64,000 nucleotides of DNA from Thermotogota bacterium (GTDB taxonomy: Bacteria; Thermotogota; Thermotogae; Thermotogales; DSM-5069), in NCBI GenBank assembly GCA_029551145.1, contig JAKPGA010000022.1, positions 1-64,000 on the forward strand, given 5' to 3'. Positions 20,111 to 30,717 of this stretch are shown in pieces (positions within the stretch are counted from its first letter, which is position 1; each line of letters opens with the position of its first letter). Under the pieces are notes generated by a model. That model had not been told where the DNA came from. It worked only from the letters and a program-made list of their open reading frames with translations, and did not search any database. Made by a program: the position numbers and the translations under genes.

Positions 20111-21907
20111 TCAGTCAACAGTTATTGTTTTAGATAGATTTCTTGGCAGATCTGGGTTCTTTCCATTCTTGATCGAGAGATGATAGGCAAGAAGCTGCAG
20201 AGGAACAACAGCAACAAAAGGCGAGAGATACCACGGGCAATCTGGATATTCGATGATCTTAGTAGCATTTGAGAAGATCTCCTCAGATCTGTTACTCAAC
20301 ACTATGGCAAGACCCCTTCGACATGTCACTTCGTTTATGTGTGAGATAATTACATTTGCCTGCGCACTGTGTGTGACGAAGAATACTGGACAGTTTTCAT
20401 CAACCGATGAAAGAGGTCCATGCTTGAATTCAGATGAAAATAGCCCTTCAAAATGGTTATAAACGACCTCCTTTATTTTCAATGCCCCTTCAAGAGCAAT
20501 TCCGTGAGTTATACCATATCCCAGCATGTACGAATTTGAGAAATCTATTTGCGAGTTGACCAGTTCGTGTATTTGAGGCTCGCTCATCTGCAGAGCATTT
20601 CTTATGAGATCGGGAATTGTCCTTATATCTTTGAGATACTGATCATCGAAACTCATCTTAGAGGCAAGATAGTAAAATGTTGCAAGTTGATTCACAAAAG
20701 TCTTCGTTGCCGGCACAGAGATTTCCAATTCGCAACACAAAGGTATATTCAGAAGACTCCTCATCATCACCGTTGAGCCCATCACATTCACTATCGACAG
20801 GATCGTTGTTTTTCCCTCAATAGCGTTAAGCACATTGATTACGTCCTTTGTTTCGCCACTTTGCGACACAAGGATAACTACGTCTTCCTGCCTTATAGAA
20901 TCTGCGTAGTTTTCTATGAATCTCCCCGCTTCACATGCTATTGCCACTTTTTTCGCCAATTTGTTGAACAAATAGCTCCCAACAAGTGACGCGTGGTATG
21001 AACTACCTGCTCCGACTAAGAAAAGGTGTCTTGCCTTAGATATGATATTCACGTATCGACTGAGATCCATGTCGAATTTTAGAAATTGGAGCAAAGCAGA
21101 AACCCTCTCAGGCTGTTCGTAGATTTCCTTTATCATGTAATGCTCATAATGGAGCTTTGAGGTCGCTTCAGAAGATATGTCCATAATTTGAGGTTCTCTC
21201 TCAATTGGATCTCCTGACTGCAGGCTACGGATTGTGAAGTTATCCCATGTGAATTCCACATATTCGCCATCACGCAACGGCACTATTCTCCTTGTCAGTG
21301 GGATGATAGATGGCAAATCTGAAGATACGCAGACAAAGTCCTTTCCAATTCCCAAATACAGTGACGACCCACGTTTAATGCAATACATCTTTTCGTCGTC
21401 TGCACGCGCAATGACGCACGCAAAATCTCCTTTTAACAGTTCCGAAGCCTTTCTGATCGCTAAGTTCATGTCTCTATACTGGTCATAGAATTTCTCTATC
21501 GCATGAACAACGATCTCACCATCATTCTCGCTTCTTACAGTATGTCCTTCGTCGAGAAAGAGTTTTCTTAGCTGAAGTGTGTTCACAATATTGCCGTTGT
21601 GAGCTCCTACCATGTCTTTGTCACAATCATAATGGGGTTGCGCGTTTTTCTGTGATGGCACACCAAAAGTAGCCCATCTCAACTGGGCTATTCCTTTAAA
21701 ACCCTTGAGTTCGTTGAAATTCAATCTCTCACTCACTTCATCGACTATTCCAACGTCTTTACGAAGTTCTATTCCGCCATCTTTGCTAATCACAGAGATC
21801 CCAACAGAATCATAACCTCTGTAAACTAATCTGCGCGCAGCATCGGTCAATATTTCTCCAAGGTTCTCGTTCTGTTCTTTATAGACGATTCCAAACACTC
21901 CACACAC
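20111..21907 (-). CDS. glmS: Glutamine-fructose-6-phosphate aminotransferase (isomerizing) GlmS
   Basis: Start set at GTG 21907 after GGAGGG so that Cys2 (V-CGVFGIV) is the Ntn nucleophile; SIS domains (GAGSSYHASLVGSYLFNKLAKK, VSQSGETKDVINVLN). Confidence 0.93.
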   Translation of the reverse strand: MCGVFGIVYKEQNENLGEILTDAARRLVYRGYDSVGISVISKDGGIELRKDVGIVDEVSERLNFNELKGFKGIAQLRWATFGVPSQKNAQPHYDCDKDMVGAHNGNIVNTLQLRKLFLDEGHTVRSENDGEIVVHAIEKFYDQYRDMNLAIRKASELLKGDFACVIARADDEKMYCIKRGSSLYLGIGKDFVCVSSDLPSIIPLTRRIVPLRDGEYVEFTWDNFTIRSLQSGDPIEREPQIMDISSEATSKLHYEHYMIKEIYEQPERVSALLQFLKFDMDLSRYVNIISKARHLFLVGAGSSYHASLVGSYLFNKLAKKVAIACEAGRFIENYADSIRQEDVVILVSQSGETKDVINVLNAIEGKTTILSIVNVMGSTVMMRSLLNIPLCCELEISVPATKTFVNQLATFYYLASKMSFDDQYLKDIRTIPDLIRNALQMSEPQIHELVNSQIDFSNSYMLGYGITHGIALEGALKIKEVVYNHFEGLFSSEFKHGPLSSVDENCPVFFVTHSAQANVIISHINEVTCRRGLAIVLSNRSEEIFSNATKIIEYPDCPWYLSPFVAVVPLQLLAYHLSIKNGKNPDLPRNLSKTITVD

Positions 21908-21979
21908 GTTTTTCCCTCCAAGCTTTATCACGTCTACAAAATATTGTATACTGTTTTTTGGCAATTTTCGGAGGTGAGC

Positions 21980-23224
21980 ATGAGCAAGAAAAGTGTCGGA
22001 TTTGGAAGGATTTTGAGAAAATACTCTCACAAACCTGCAACAGTTAGGACTCTGCTCAGACTGGGTCTTAGCGCTGAACTCACCAGAAGAAGGATAGTTG
22101 CCCTTTCAAAAAACACTTTCACAAGCTGGACCGATTATCTCGCTTTGGATGCCGTCTGTGGTGCTGTGAATGGTAAGAAAACGGCTTGGGTGAACATGTT
22201 CTTCCCGGTCGAAATCCTGTTCGCCTTCGGTTTGAACTGTGTTTCAGCAGAAGGCCTTTCCGGTATGTTTGCCTCTATGTTCCTGGAAGATCTGGCGATC
22301 AATAAGGCTGAGGCATTTGGGATCTGTAGGAACCTTTGCACTTTTCATAGAACAGGAATTGGAATATCACTTCTCAATGTTCTACCAAAACCACTACTTG
22401 TTGGAACCACAAACGTCTTATGCGATGGAAATATCCCAGTCTTTACGACTTATTCATCATTGAACTCGATACCTCTATACGCAATCGATGTTCCAAGAGA
22501 AGACAATCCGCAAAACCAGTCTTATCTCACCAAACAACTTGAGAAGACAATTTATTCACTGGAAAATCAACTCAAGAAAAGGTTCAATTACTCAAAATTC
22601 CAGCAAATCCTTATGATGGAGAAAGAATCATTGGATATGCTCATGGAAGAATATCCAAAACTCTGTGAGAACCCAATCTCAATGGAACTTTATCAGCACG
22701 TAAACGTATTGTACGCCCTTCATCTGAGACCATATCAGTTGTTGAACGCAGCCAAGGCACTTTCAGAAGAAAGAAAACCATCGAAAGACGACAAAACAAG
22801 ACTGCTTTGGCTTCATCTTGCGCCTTACTATGACAACGATCTGTACAGTATCTTTGGAAATAATTCTCGATTTCTAATTGCGACAAGCGAGTTCGAGTGG
22901 GACTGGTTCTACTGGAAACCAGATCCACAAAGACCTATTGAATCTCTGGCACAGAAACTTTTGAGAAACCCTGAGGTAGGAGACCTTTCAAAGAGGGCTG
23001 CTTTTGTGACAAAACTCGCAAGCGATTTCAAAGTGCAAGGTGTAGTACACTTCAGTCATTGGGGCTGTAAACAATCCTCAGGGTCGATTTTTCTTCTCAA
23101 AGAGAAATTCGAACAGCTCGGCATACCTTTCCTCTCACTGGACGGCGATGCCGTTGATCACACCAACCAGTCATCTGCCCAGTACAGGACAAGAGTAGAG
23201 GCTTTCCTGGAGATGATAAAATGA
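21980..23224 (+). CDS. 2-hydroxyacyl-CoA dehydratase (HgdB)-like / double-cubane-type Fe-S protein subunit
   Basis: HgdB-like pattern with Cys ligands FGICRNLCTFHR, NVLCDGNIP, HWGCKQSSGS; start at ATG 21980 after GGAGGTGAGC. Confidence 0.75.
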   Translation: MSKKSVGFGRILRKYSHKPATVRTLLRLGLSAELTRRRIVALSKNTFTSWTDYLALDAVCGAVNGKKTAWVNMFFPVEILFAFGLNCVSAEGLSGMFASMFLEDLAINKAEAFGICRNLCTFHRTGIGISLLNVLPKPLLVGTTNVLCDGNIPVFTTYSSLNSIPLYAIDVPREDNPQNQSYLTKQLEKTIYSLENQLKKRFNYSKFQQILMMEKESLDMLMEEYPKLCENPISMELYQHVNVLYALHLRPYQLLNAAKALSEERKPSKDDKTRLLWLHLAPYYDNDLYSIFGNNSRFLIATSEFEWDWFYWKPDPQRPIESLAQKLLRNPEVGDLSKRAAFVTKLASDFKVQGVVHFSHWGCKQSSGSIFLLKEKFEQLGIPFLSLDGDAVDHTNQSSAQYRTRVEAFLEMIK

Positions 23225-24912
23225 TCGTTTACAATTGTCCGTTGGTCCCATTTGAGTTCTTCAAGGCACTTGGCATACAATCTCGAAGAATCGAAAACAC
23301 TGGTTGTGAATTCGATAGACTCAGCCCGAACCTGTGTTCTTTGTGCAGAAGATCTGTAGCTTCCATTGACAAGAATGATGTCCTCGTGTGGATCGATTCC
23401 TGTGATTCGAGTAGAAGAACATCAGATTTTCTTAAACTGACGAACAAGATTTTCGAACTTCATGTTCCAGTGACTTCCGATGAAGAAGCCGTTTCGAGAC
23501 TGTCGGACGACTTGAAAATACTCTGGAGATCTTTGAAAGCTGTGTTTGGTAACGTCAGCGATGAAAAACTTTACGAGGTACACAGTGACTTTCAAAAGCA
23601 AATGGCGTTACTTGAAAAAACTCTGAGAGAGGACTTGAATGAGGCAAAAAGACTGTACGAACAGATAATATCTGAAAAATGGGTAGGTTCCACACAACGT
23701 AGAGGTAAACCCATTTTGATTCTGGGTGCTCCCGTAGAGGAGAACATAGTTAAGATAATTGAAGAAAGCGGTGGATATGCCATAAATGGAACTTGTTCAG
23801 GTCCCTATTCGATGATTTCACAAATACCTGACAGAAGTAATGTGTTCAAGAACATTGCATACCGAATTTTGAACAAGAAACTCGTATGCATGAGATCGGC
23901 CTTCAAGAGGGATATATCCAAATTGATAGACACAACAAAACCAGAAGCGATAGTCCTGCACACGATAAAGTTCTGTGATTTCTACAGCTTTGACGAAAAG
24001 GAATTGCGAAAAACCAAGATTCCATTTGTCGTTGTAGAAGATGATCTAACCTCTCTTGCCAATGCTCAGATGAAGACGCGAATTGAGGCGTTGATAGAAC
24101 TCTTGAGTCACCAAGAGAATGGCATCCCAGAAAGATTCGAGTTGTTCGTTGGAATCGACAGTGGCTCAACGACCACCAAGATCGTCGTTCTTGATGCACA
24201 GGCAAAACCTTTGTACAAGAATACTGTGAAAACAGGTGCTTATCCAGTTTTGACAGCAAAAGGGCTGTACGAAGAGGTGCTGGCGAAATTCAAAGTGCCA
24301 CGTTCCAAAATCTATCTTGTGTCAACTGGTTATGGCAGAGCGTCACTTGATTTCGCAAATGAGCGCGTAACTGAGATCACTTGTCACGCCAAAGGTGTTC
24401 ATTTTTTCTTGCCAAAAGTCAAGACAATAATCGATATCGGTGGACAAGACAGCAAGGTCATAAGGGTTGAGGATGGTCAAGTCGTCGAGTTTGCCATGAA
24501 CGATAAATGCGCTGCTGGTACAGGTAGATTTCTTGAAGTCATGGCAAATATTCTTGATACACCCCTCCAGAAGATAGGCAAGTTATCGCTGGAACACAAA
24601 AATGAAGTCGATATCAGCAGTGTCTGTACTGTCTTCGCCGAATCGGAAGTAGTCTCGCTCAGGGCCTCGGGACATACAAGAGAAGACATACTCTACGCAG
24701 TCCACAAAGCCATCGCAAAGCGAGTCGGCACGATGTATGAACGAATAAAAGGTACACAACCTGTGGCTTTGACTGGTGGCGTCGCGCTTAACGAAGGACT
24801 CAAGGTTGCCCTCGAAAGAGTTCTCAATATCGAGATTCAAATCCCACCTGAGCCAGTCTTAACTGGTGCTTTCGGAGCGGCGGTCATAGGCTATTGGGCG
24901 AACCGGCAATGA
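23221..24912 (+). CDS. HgdB-like N-terminal region fused to CoA-substrate-specific enzyme activase (BcrAD/BadFG/HgdC-like ASKHA ATPase)
   Basis: C-terminal FVGIDSGSTTTKIVVLD, DIGGQDSKVIRVEDGQVVEFAMNDKCAAGTGRFLEVMA, ISSVCTVFAESEVVSL, ALTGGVALNEGL; N-terminal ~300 aa Cys-containing dehydratase-like segment. Confidence 0.82.
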   Translation: MIVYNCPLVPFEFFKALGIQSRRIENTGCEFDRLSPNLCSLCRRSVASIDKNDVLVWIDSCDSSRRTSDFLKLTNKIFELHVPVTSDEEAVSRLSDDLKILWRSLKAVFGNVSDEKLYEVHSDFQKQMALLEKTLREDLNEAKRLYEQIISEKWVGSTQRRGKPILILGAPVEENIVKIIEESGGYAINGTCSGPYSMISQIPDRSNVFKNIAYRILNKKLVCMRSAFKRDISKLIDTTKPEAIVLHTIKFCDFYSFDEKELRKTKIPFVVVEDDLTSLANAQMKTRIEALIELLSHQENGIPERFELFVGIDSGSTTTKIVVLDAQAKPLYKNTVKTGAYPVLTAKGLYEEVLAKFKVPRSKIYLVSTGYGRASLDFANERVTEITCHAKGVHFFLPKVKTIIDIGGQDSKVIRVEDGQVVEFAMNDKCAAGTGRFLEVMANILDTPLQKIGKLSLEHKNEVDISSVCTVFAESEVVSLRASGHTREDILYAVHKAIAKRVGTMYERIKGTQPVALTGGVALNEGLKVALERVLNIEIQIPPEPVLTGAFGAAVIGYWANRQ

Positions 24913-25711
24913 ATTTGTATCTTCCACCTGTGCGGTGAACGGAGAAGACACAAGAACCTGTACCAGTCATCATTGCGATTATTGGATTTTCGGTCCACGC
25001 TTTGTCAAGATTATTCTTTACCTCTGCGTGTTCAGCACAGACCATCTTCTGAAAGATATTGTAGGACAAAGATCTTACTCCGTGCAGATCCGCAATTCTG
25101 TAAGCCTCATACAGTTCTTCAACTGGTTTGGGTCCTTTATTGTACATGTCTTCAGTTAGTTTCTGATACATGAGTGCGGTTGAAATGCTGACCTGTGAAC
25201 AGAAAAGATTCAAGCTGTAACCTGTTATCGGTTCAAGAAAAGTAATCTTTTCTCCTTTTCCTTCAACAAGAGCGGTCCCACCTCTCAAAAGAAACGGAAC
25301 ATCAGAACCAACTCGTTCAGCGATCTGCATCATTGCTTCGTCTGACATATTGAGAATCCTTGCAAGAAACCTAATAGTTGCTGCTGCATCGGCGCTGCCT
25401 CCACCAAGACCCGAACCCATCGGTATATTCTTGAACAGTCTCACTTTCAGACCAAAATCAATTTTATAGTATTCAGAAGCGATTCTATAAGCCTTCTCTA
25501 TCAAATTCATTCCCATGATATTCGCATGGGTTTGTATTGTGATCTTTCCTGGCTCATCTGTCATATGAAACTCGATTAGATCGTACAAGTCTATCGTTTG
25601 GAAAAGTCCTACGATATTGTGATAACCATCATCTCTTTTTGAGAGCACATCAAGGTATAAATTTACTTTTGCATAAGCTCTCTCAGTTTCAACAAGGTGA
25701 GGTATGACCAT
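24884..25711 (-). CDS. ispE: 4-diphosphocytidyl-2-C-methyl-D-erythritol kinase IspE
   Basis: AYAKVNLYLDVLSKRDDGYHNIVGLFQTIDLYD, NIPMGSGLGGGSADAAATIR, MTGTGSCVF; exact start uncertain. Confidence 0.93.
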   Translation of the reverse strand: MVIPHLVETERAYAKVNLYLDVLSKRDDGYHNIVGLFQTIDLYDLIEFHMTDEPGKITIQTHANIMGMNLIEKAYRIASEYYKIDFGLKVRLFKNIPMGSGLGGGSADAAATIRFLARILNMSDEAMMQIAERVGSDVPFLLRGGTALVEGKGEKITFLEPITGYSLNLFCSQVSISTALMYQKLTEDMYNKGPKPVEELYEAYRIADLHGVRSLSYNIFQKMVCAEHAEVKNNLDKAWTENPIIAMMTGTGSCVFSVHRTGGRYKFIAGSPNSL

Positions 25712-26253
25712 CCCTCCATATTTTGTTCGATTCCACTTAGCTGGTCCAAAGACTCCCACGTGTACTCAAACATGTCTGGTTCGTTAAGTCCTTCAAAGAT
25801 AACTTGGGCCAGATACAGAAGGCCAACATGCACTCGACTAACCGAAGAGGCAAGATCGTTTATTAGTCCGATGTAGTTCAGACTCACTATCTGAGCTTTG
25901 ACTTCTTCGTCTATCTCCCTTTTCATGCCATTCAAGAATGCCTGCCAAGGGTGTAAGCCATCCTCGAGCCTCACATGACCACCTACACCGATCGAGTACT
26001 TGTTGTGAAGTCTTTTTTCACCTTGATTTTCTGTTCTGCGTAGAAGAAGTATTTCATCACCGCTCTGCATGACCACATATGGTATAACCTGTCTGAAGTT
26101 CTCATCATATTCAACAAGATCACGCTTAATGAATCTCCCTTTCTTCTCAATTACTCTCTTAATTTGTTCCAGTTCAACCACAATTACACCTGTCTTGTTA
26201 TCAGTTAAATTGTCAACCTCGTAGCTTGGGATCACTAAAACGCTTTCTTGCAA
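25663..26253 (-). CDS. NUDIX-family hydrolase
   Basis: ILLLRRTENQGEKRLHNKYSIGVGGHVRLEDG...AFLNGMKREIDEEV (Nudix box-like). Confidence 0.75.
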   Translation of the reverse strand: MQESVLVIPSYEVDNLTDNKTGVIVVELEQIKRVIEKKGRFIKRDLVEYDENFRQVIPYVVMQSGDEILLLRRTENQGEKRLHNKYSIGVGGHVRLEDGLHPWQAFLNGMKREIDEEVKAQIVSLNYIGLINDLASSVSRVHVGLLYLAQVIFEGLNEPDMFEYTWESLDQLSGIEQNMEGWSYLTLLKLRELMQK

Positions 26254-26266
26254 GTTAAGTCCCCCT

Positions 26267-27693
<1,427 letters not shown>

Positions 27694-27697
27694 CGTT

Positions 27698-28972
27698 TCA
27701 CCAACTCATGTAATACATCAAAGCCACGTATACGTTTACCAAACAGAGCATCAAAATCGTCACTGGCATAGTTTTTTTAGTGAAATATGTAAAGGTTACA
27801 ATCTCATTCCTGTATTTCTTGAGCAAGGCAAGCCCCACGATGTTAGCAGCCGCCCCTACTGTTGTCCCGTTTGCCCCGAGAGAAACCCCCAAAGAGAGTG
27901 CCCACCACATACTTGTATTCATACCATTACTCACCAGGGACTGAACAACCGGTATCATCACAGTGGTCGTGGGAACTGCACTTAGAAACATACCTGCAAA
28001 ACCAGATAGCCAGATCATAACAGTCAAAGTTAAATATGGCGATCGAATACCCCCCACAACTCTTGTAATGTAATCTATAAGCCTGACTTCTCTCATTGCA
28101 TAGGTTATCATGAAAAGACCAACTAAAAAGAAAAGGGTGTCCCATTCTATTTCCTTGGATGCCTCTTCAAATGATTTACCGAAGATCAAAAGAGACACTG
28201 TGGCACCGATCATAGAAATCAATGCCATTTCGTAATTGAGAACTTCGTGAAGGGCAAAGCCAATTATCACGGCAACAAAGACAAACAAGAGCGCCAATGT
28301 CTTCTTCTTATCAACAATTGCCGTTTTGGGATCGGTAGCAGCGATTTGCTTCAATTTGTCCTCCATGTTTTTATCTGCCGGCACTTTCTTGAACCAGATC
28401 AGTATCAACAGTATGAGGATCAGAACACATATCGGCGCAAGATGAACGATAAAACTTGTAAAACTCAACCTACTCGCTGATCCGATGATTATATTGGGGG
28501 GATCGCCTATCATTGTGGCGGCTCCTCCGATATTCGAAGCAAGAATCGTTGAGATCATCAAGTAAGTTGCATCAATACCCACAACGTCAGAGATGAAGAA
28601 CAGTATCGGGGCAAATATCAAAATAGTTGTCACATTATCCAAAAAGGCAGAAAGTAAAGCCACCGTCAAGGTTATTATGCAAAGAGTTCTTCTTACATGT
28701 CCGTGCCCAAGCTTCACCGCCATTATTGCAACATATTGGAAAAACCCAGCAGCCTTCAGAAGGCCAACTATTATCATCATTCCCGTGAGTAATCCTATTG
28801 TGTTGAAATCTATGAAACGCGGTAGATTCTCAAGATTCATACTGGCAACCAGTCTTGCAAGGCTTACGAACAATCCCATCAAAAATACCATCACTGAAGT
28901 TTTGAATTTGCTACTGAGTATAAAGTAATAAGTCACACAGAATACCGCGAGCATGAATATCTGACCGAACAT
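27698..28972 (-). CDS. ArsB/NhaD-like ion transporter (SLC13/ArsB superfamily)
   Basis: Multi-TM; ASNIGGAATMIGDPPNIIIGSAS, FLDNVTTILIFAPILF, LGANGTTVGAAANIVGLALLKK. Confidence 0.85.
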   Translation of the reverse strand: MFGQIFMLAVFCVTYYFILSSKFKTSVMVFLMGLFVSLARLVASMNLENLPRFIDFNTIGLLTGMMIIVGLLKAAGFFQYVAIMAVKLGHGHVRRTLCIITLTVALLSAFLDNVTTILIFAPILFFISDVVGIDATYLMISTILASNIGGAATMIGDPPNIIIGSASRLSFTSFIVHLAPICVLILILLILIWFKKVPADKNMEDKLKQIAATDPKTAIVDKKKTLALLFVFVAVIIGFALHEVLNYEMALISMIGATVSLLIFGKSFEEASKEIEWDTLFFLVGLFMITYAMREVRLIDYITRVVGGIRSPYLTLTVMIWLSGFAGMFLSAVPTTTVMIPVVQSLVSNGMNTSMWWALSLGVSLGANGTTVGAAANIVGLALLKKYRNEIVTFTYFTKKTMPVTILMLCLVNVYVALMYYMSW

Positions 28973-28985
28973 CGAGATCACCCCT

Positions 28986-30218
28986 TCAGAACGCGTAGAA
29001 TTCAACGAGTTGGCCTGCGTATGCGCCTTCAACCTGTGATGGAATTCTCACAACTCCATCAGCGAGGTGTATGTTCGAAACGTGTGCGGTTTCGCTGAAA
29101 AGTGGTTCTGCCAGAATATCACCTTTCTCAAACTTCACTCTCACTCTCACAAAGTGTTCACGACCTTGTACAGAAGGCACGTTTTTGGTAAGTCTAACCA
29201 GTCCGGCAGGTCTGGGTATGAAATCTTCATCGTTTTCAAGCCTTTTCAGAACCGGCAACAGAAGGAACCTGCTGCTGACGAAAAACGAAACGGGGTTCCC
29301 TGGAAGTCCCAAAATAGGTTTTCGCCCCACCAGAGCGAAGACAGTTGGTTTCCCTGGTTGGATCATTGCACCGTGATAAATAACTCCGGGTTTACCCATT
29401 CTTTCAATTGCTCTTGCTGTGTAATCACGAGTTCCAATAGAACTTCCACCGGCTATCACAACGATGTCGTATTTATCAACGCAGTCTTCCAGCATTCTGT
29501 GTAAACTGGTCTCATCATCCTTTACATGTCCTACTCTTTGAACAGAAAAACCAAGATCCCGCAACCATGCAACAAGAGTGTATGTATTGCTATCTCTAAT
29601 CTGAGCAAAGGAAGGCGTTTGCCACGGCTCGACTATTTCGTCACCTGTCGAGATTACCGCGATTTTCGCACGTCTATAAACAGTGATCTTTGTGATACCG
29701 AGTTGTAGGAGTAATTGAATATCATTGACTCTAATCCTTCTGTTTCTTTGAAGCACGATTTCGCCAGCTTTTACATCTTCATCACTTTTCATCACATTTT
29801 CGCCAACAGCAACTGCCTTCATGATCTCAACGAAGTTATCAAAGATCTGTGTGTGTTCTGCCATCACAACCGCATCTGCTCCCTGTGGCAAAGCCCCACC
29901 AGTAGGTATCCAAGCAGTTTCACCGGGCTTCAATGTTCGATCCGGCTTTTCTCCTATTCGAACTTCAAAAGCCATTTTGAGCAAAACGGGTAAATTCGGA
30001 GAGGCACCCTTGGTGTCCGATGCATTTACAGCATAACCATCGACCAGTGACTTGTCGAAACCCGGCAGGTCTTGCGGTGAATATATATCCTTGGCACACA
30101 CGAATCCTGAGGCATTTACCGATTCGATTATTTCAATCTCCTCTATGGGTTTAATCCTCGCAACGTAGTTTTCGTAAATCTCTTGAATCATCGCGAATTT
30201 GAGAAATTCAACCCTCAT
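28986..30218 (-). CDS. moeA: Molybdopterin molybdenumtransferase MoeA
   Basis: SPQDLPGFDKSLVDGYAVNASDT, VISTGDEIVEP, GGSSIGTRDYT, GKPILGLPGNPVSFFVSS-type motif. Confidence 0.93.
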   Translation of the reverse strand: MRVEFLKFAMIQEIYENYVARIKPIEEIEIIESVNASGFVCAKDIYSPQDLPGFDKSLVDGYAVNASDTKGASPNLPVLLKMAFEVRIGEKPDRTLKPGETAWIPTGGALPQGADAVVMAEHTQIFDNFVEIMKAVAVGENVMKSDEDVKAGEIVLQRNRRIRVNDIQLLLQLGITKITVYRRAKIAVISTGDEIVEPWQTPSFAQIRDSNTYTLVAWLRDLGFSVQRVGHVKDDETSLHRMLEDCVDKYDIVVIAGGSSIGTRDYTARAIERMGKPGVIYHGAMIQPGKPTVFALVGRKPILGLPGNPVSFFVSSRFLLLPVLKRLENDEDFIPRPAGLVRLTKNVPSVQGREHFVRVRVKFEKGDILAEPLFSETAHVSNIHLADGVVRIPSQVEGAYAGQLVEFYAF

Positions 30219-30717
30219 TGTCTTTCACCATTTTTTGTGCACAGTCAATTGTTGATCCCTTTATCTTTTCTACGGCGTGTGGTATGACGGGTAAAATCAC
30301 CTGCAAATTTTCCTGCACAGCCTTGGGACTACCTGGGAGATTGATTATGAGCGTCTGTTTTCTCACACCAACGACCGCACGTGACAACATCCCAAAGGGT
30401 GTATGCCTTAAAGATTCATTAATCATTGCAATCTCCATACCATGAAGCCTTTTCTCTATGATCGACAAAGTTGCTTCGGGTGTAACATCTCTTGGTGACA
30501 CGCCCGTTCCGCCGGTTGTAACCACAAGATCATATCCTTTGTCGCTCAGATTTACGAGTTCATCCCTTATCAAATCGAATTCATCCGGCAGAATCTTGTA
30601 ATACTCAACTATTGCGTCTATCTTTTCGAGCATCTTGATGATGATTTTACCACTCTCGTCGTTTCTCTGACCGGTGAACCCTTTGTCGCTCAAGGTGAGT
30701 ACCGCCGACTTAATCAA
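30208..30717 (-). CDS. Molybdenum cofactor biosynthesis protein MoaB/MogA
   Basis: SAVLTLSDKGFTGQRNDESG, LVVTTGGTGVSPRDVTPEAT, INLPGSPKAVQE; start choice (TTG 30717 vs ATG 30747) uncertain. Confidence 0.92.
   Translation of the reverse strand: MIKSAVLTLSDKGFTGQRNDESGKIIIKMLEKIDAIVEYYKILPDEFDLIRDELVNLSDKGYDLVVTTGGTGVSPRDVTPEATLSIIEKRLHGMEIAMINESLRHTPFGMLSRAVVGVRKQTLIINLPGSPKAVQENLQVILPVIPHAVEKIKGSTIDCAQKMVKDNEG

Noticed and set aside
23903-24259. Antisense ORFs over long genes (for example 23903..24259 -, 46897..47466 +, 63033..63908 +)
   Set aside because: They are shadow ORFs opposite well-supported genes with conserved motifs; compositions look non-coding.
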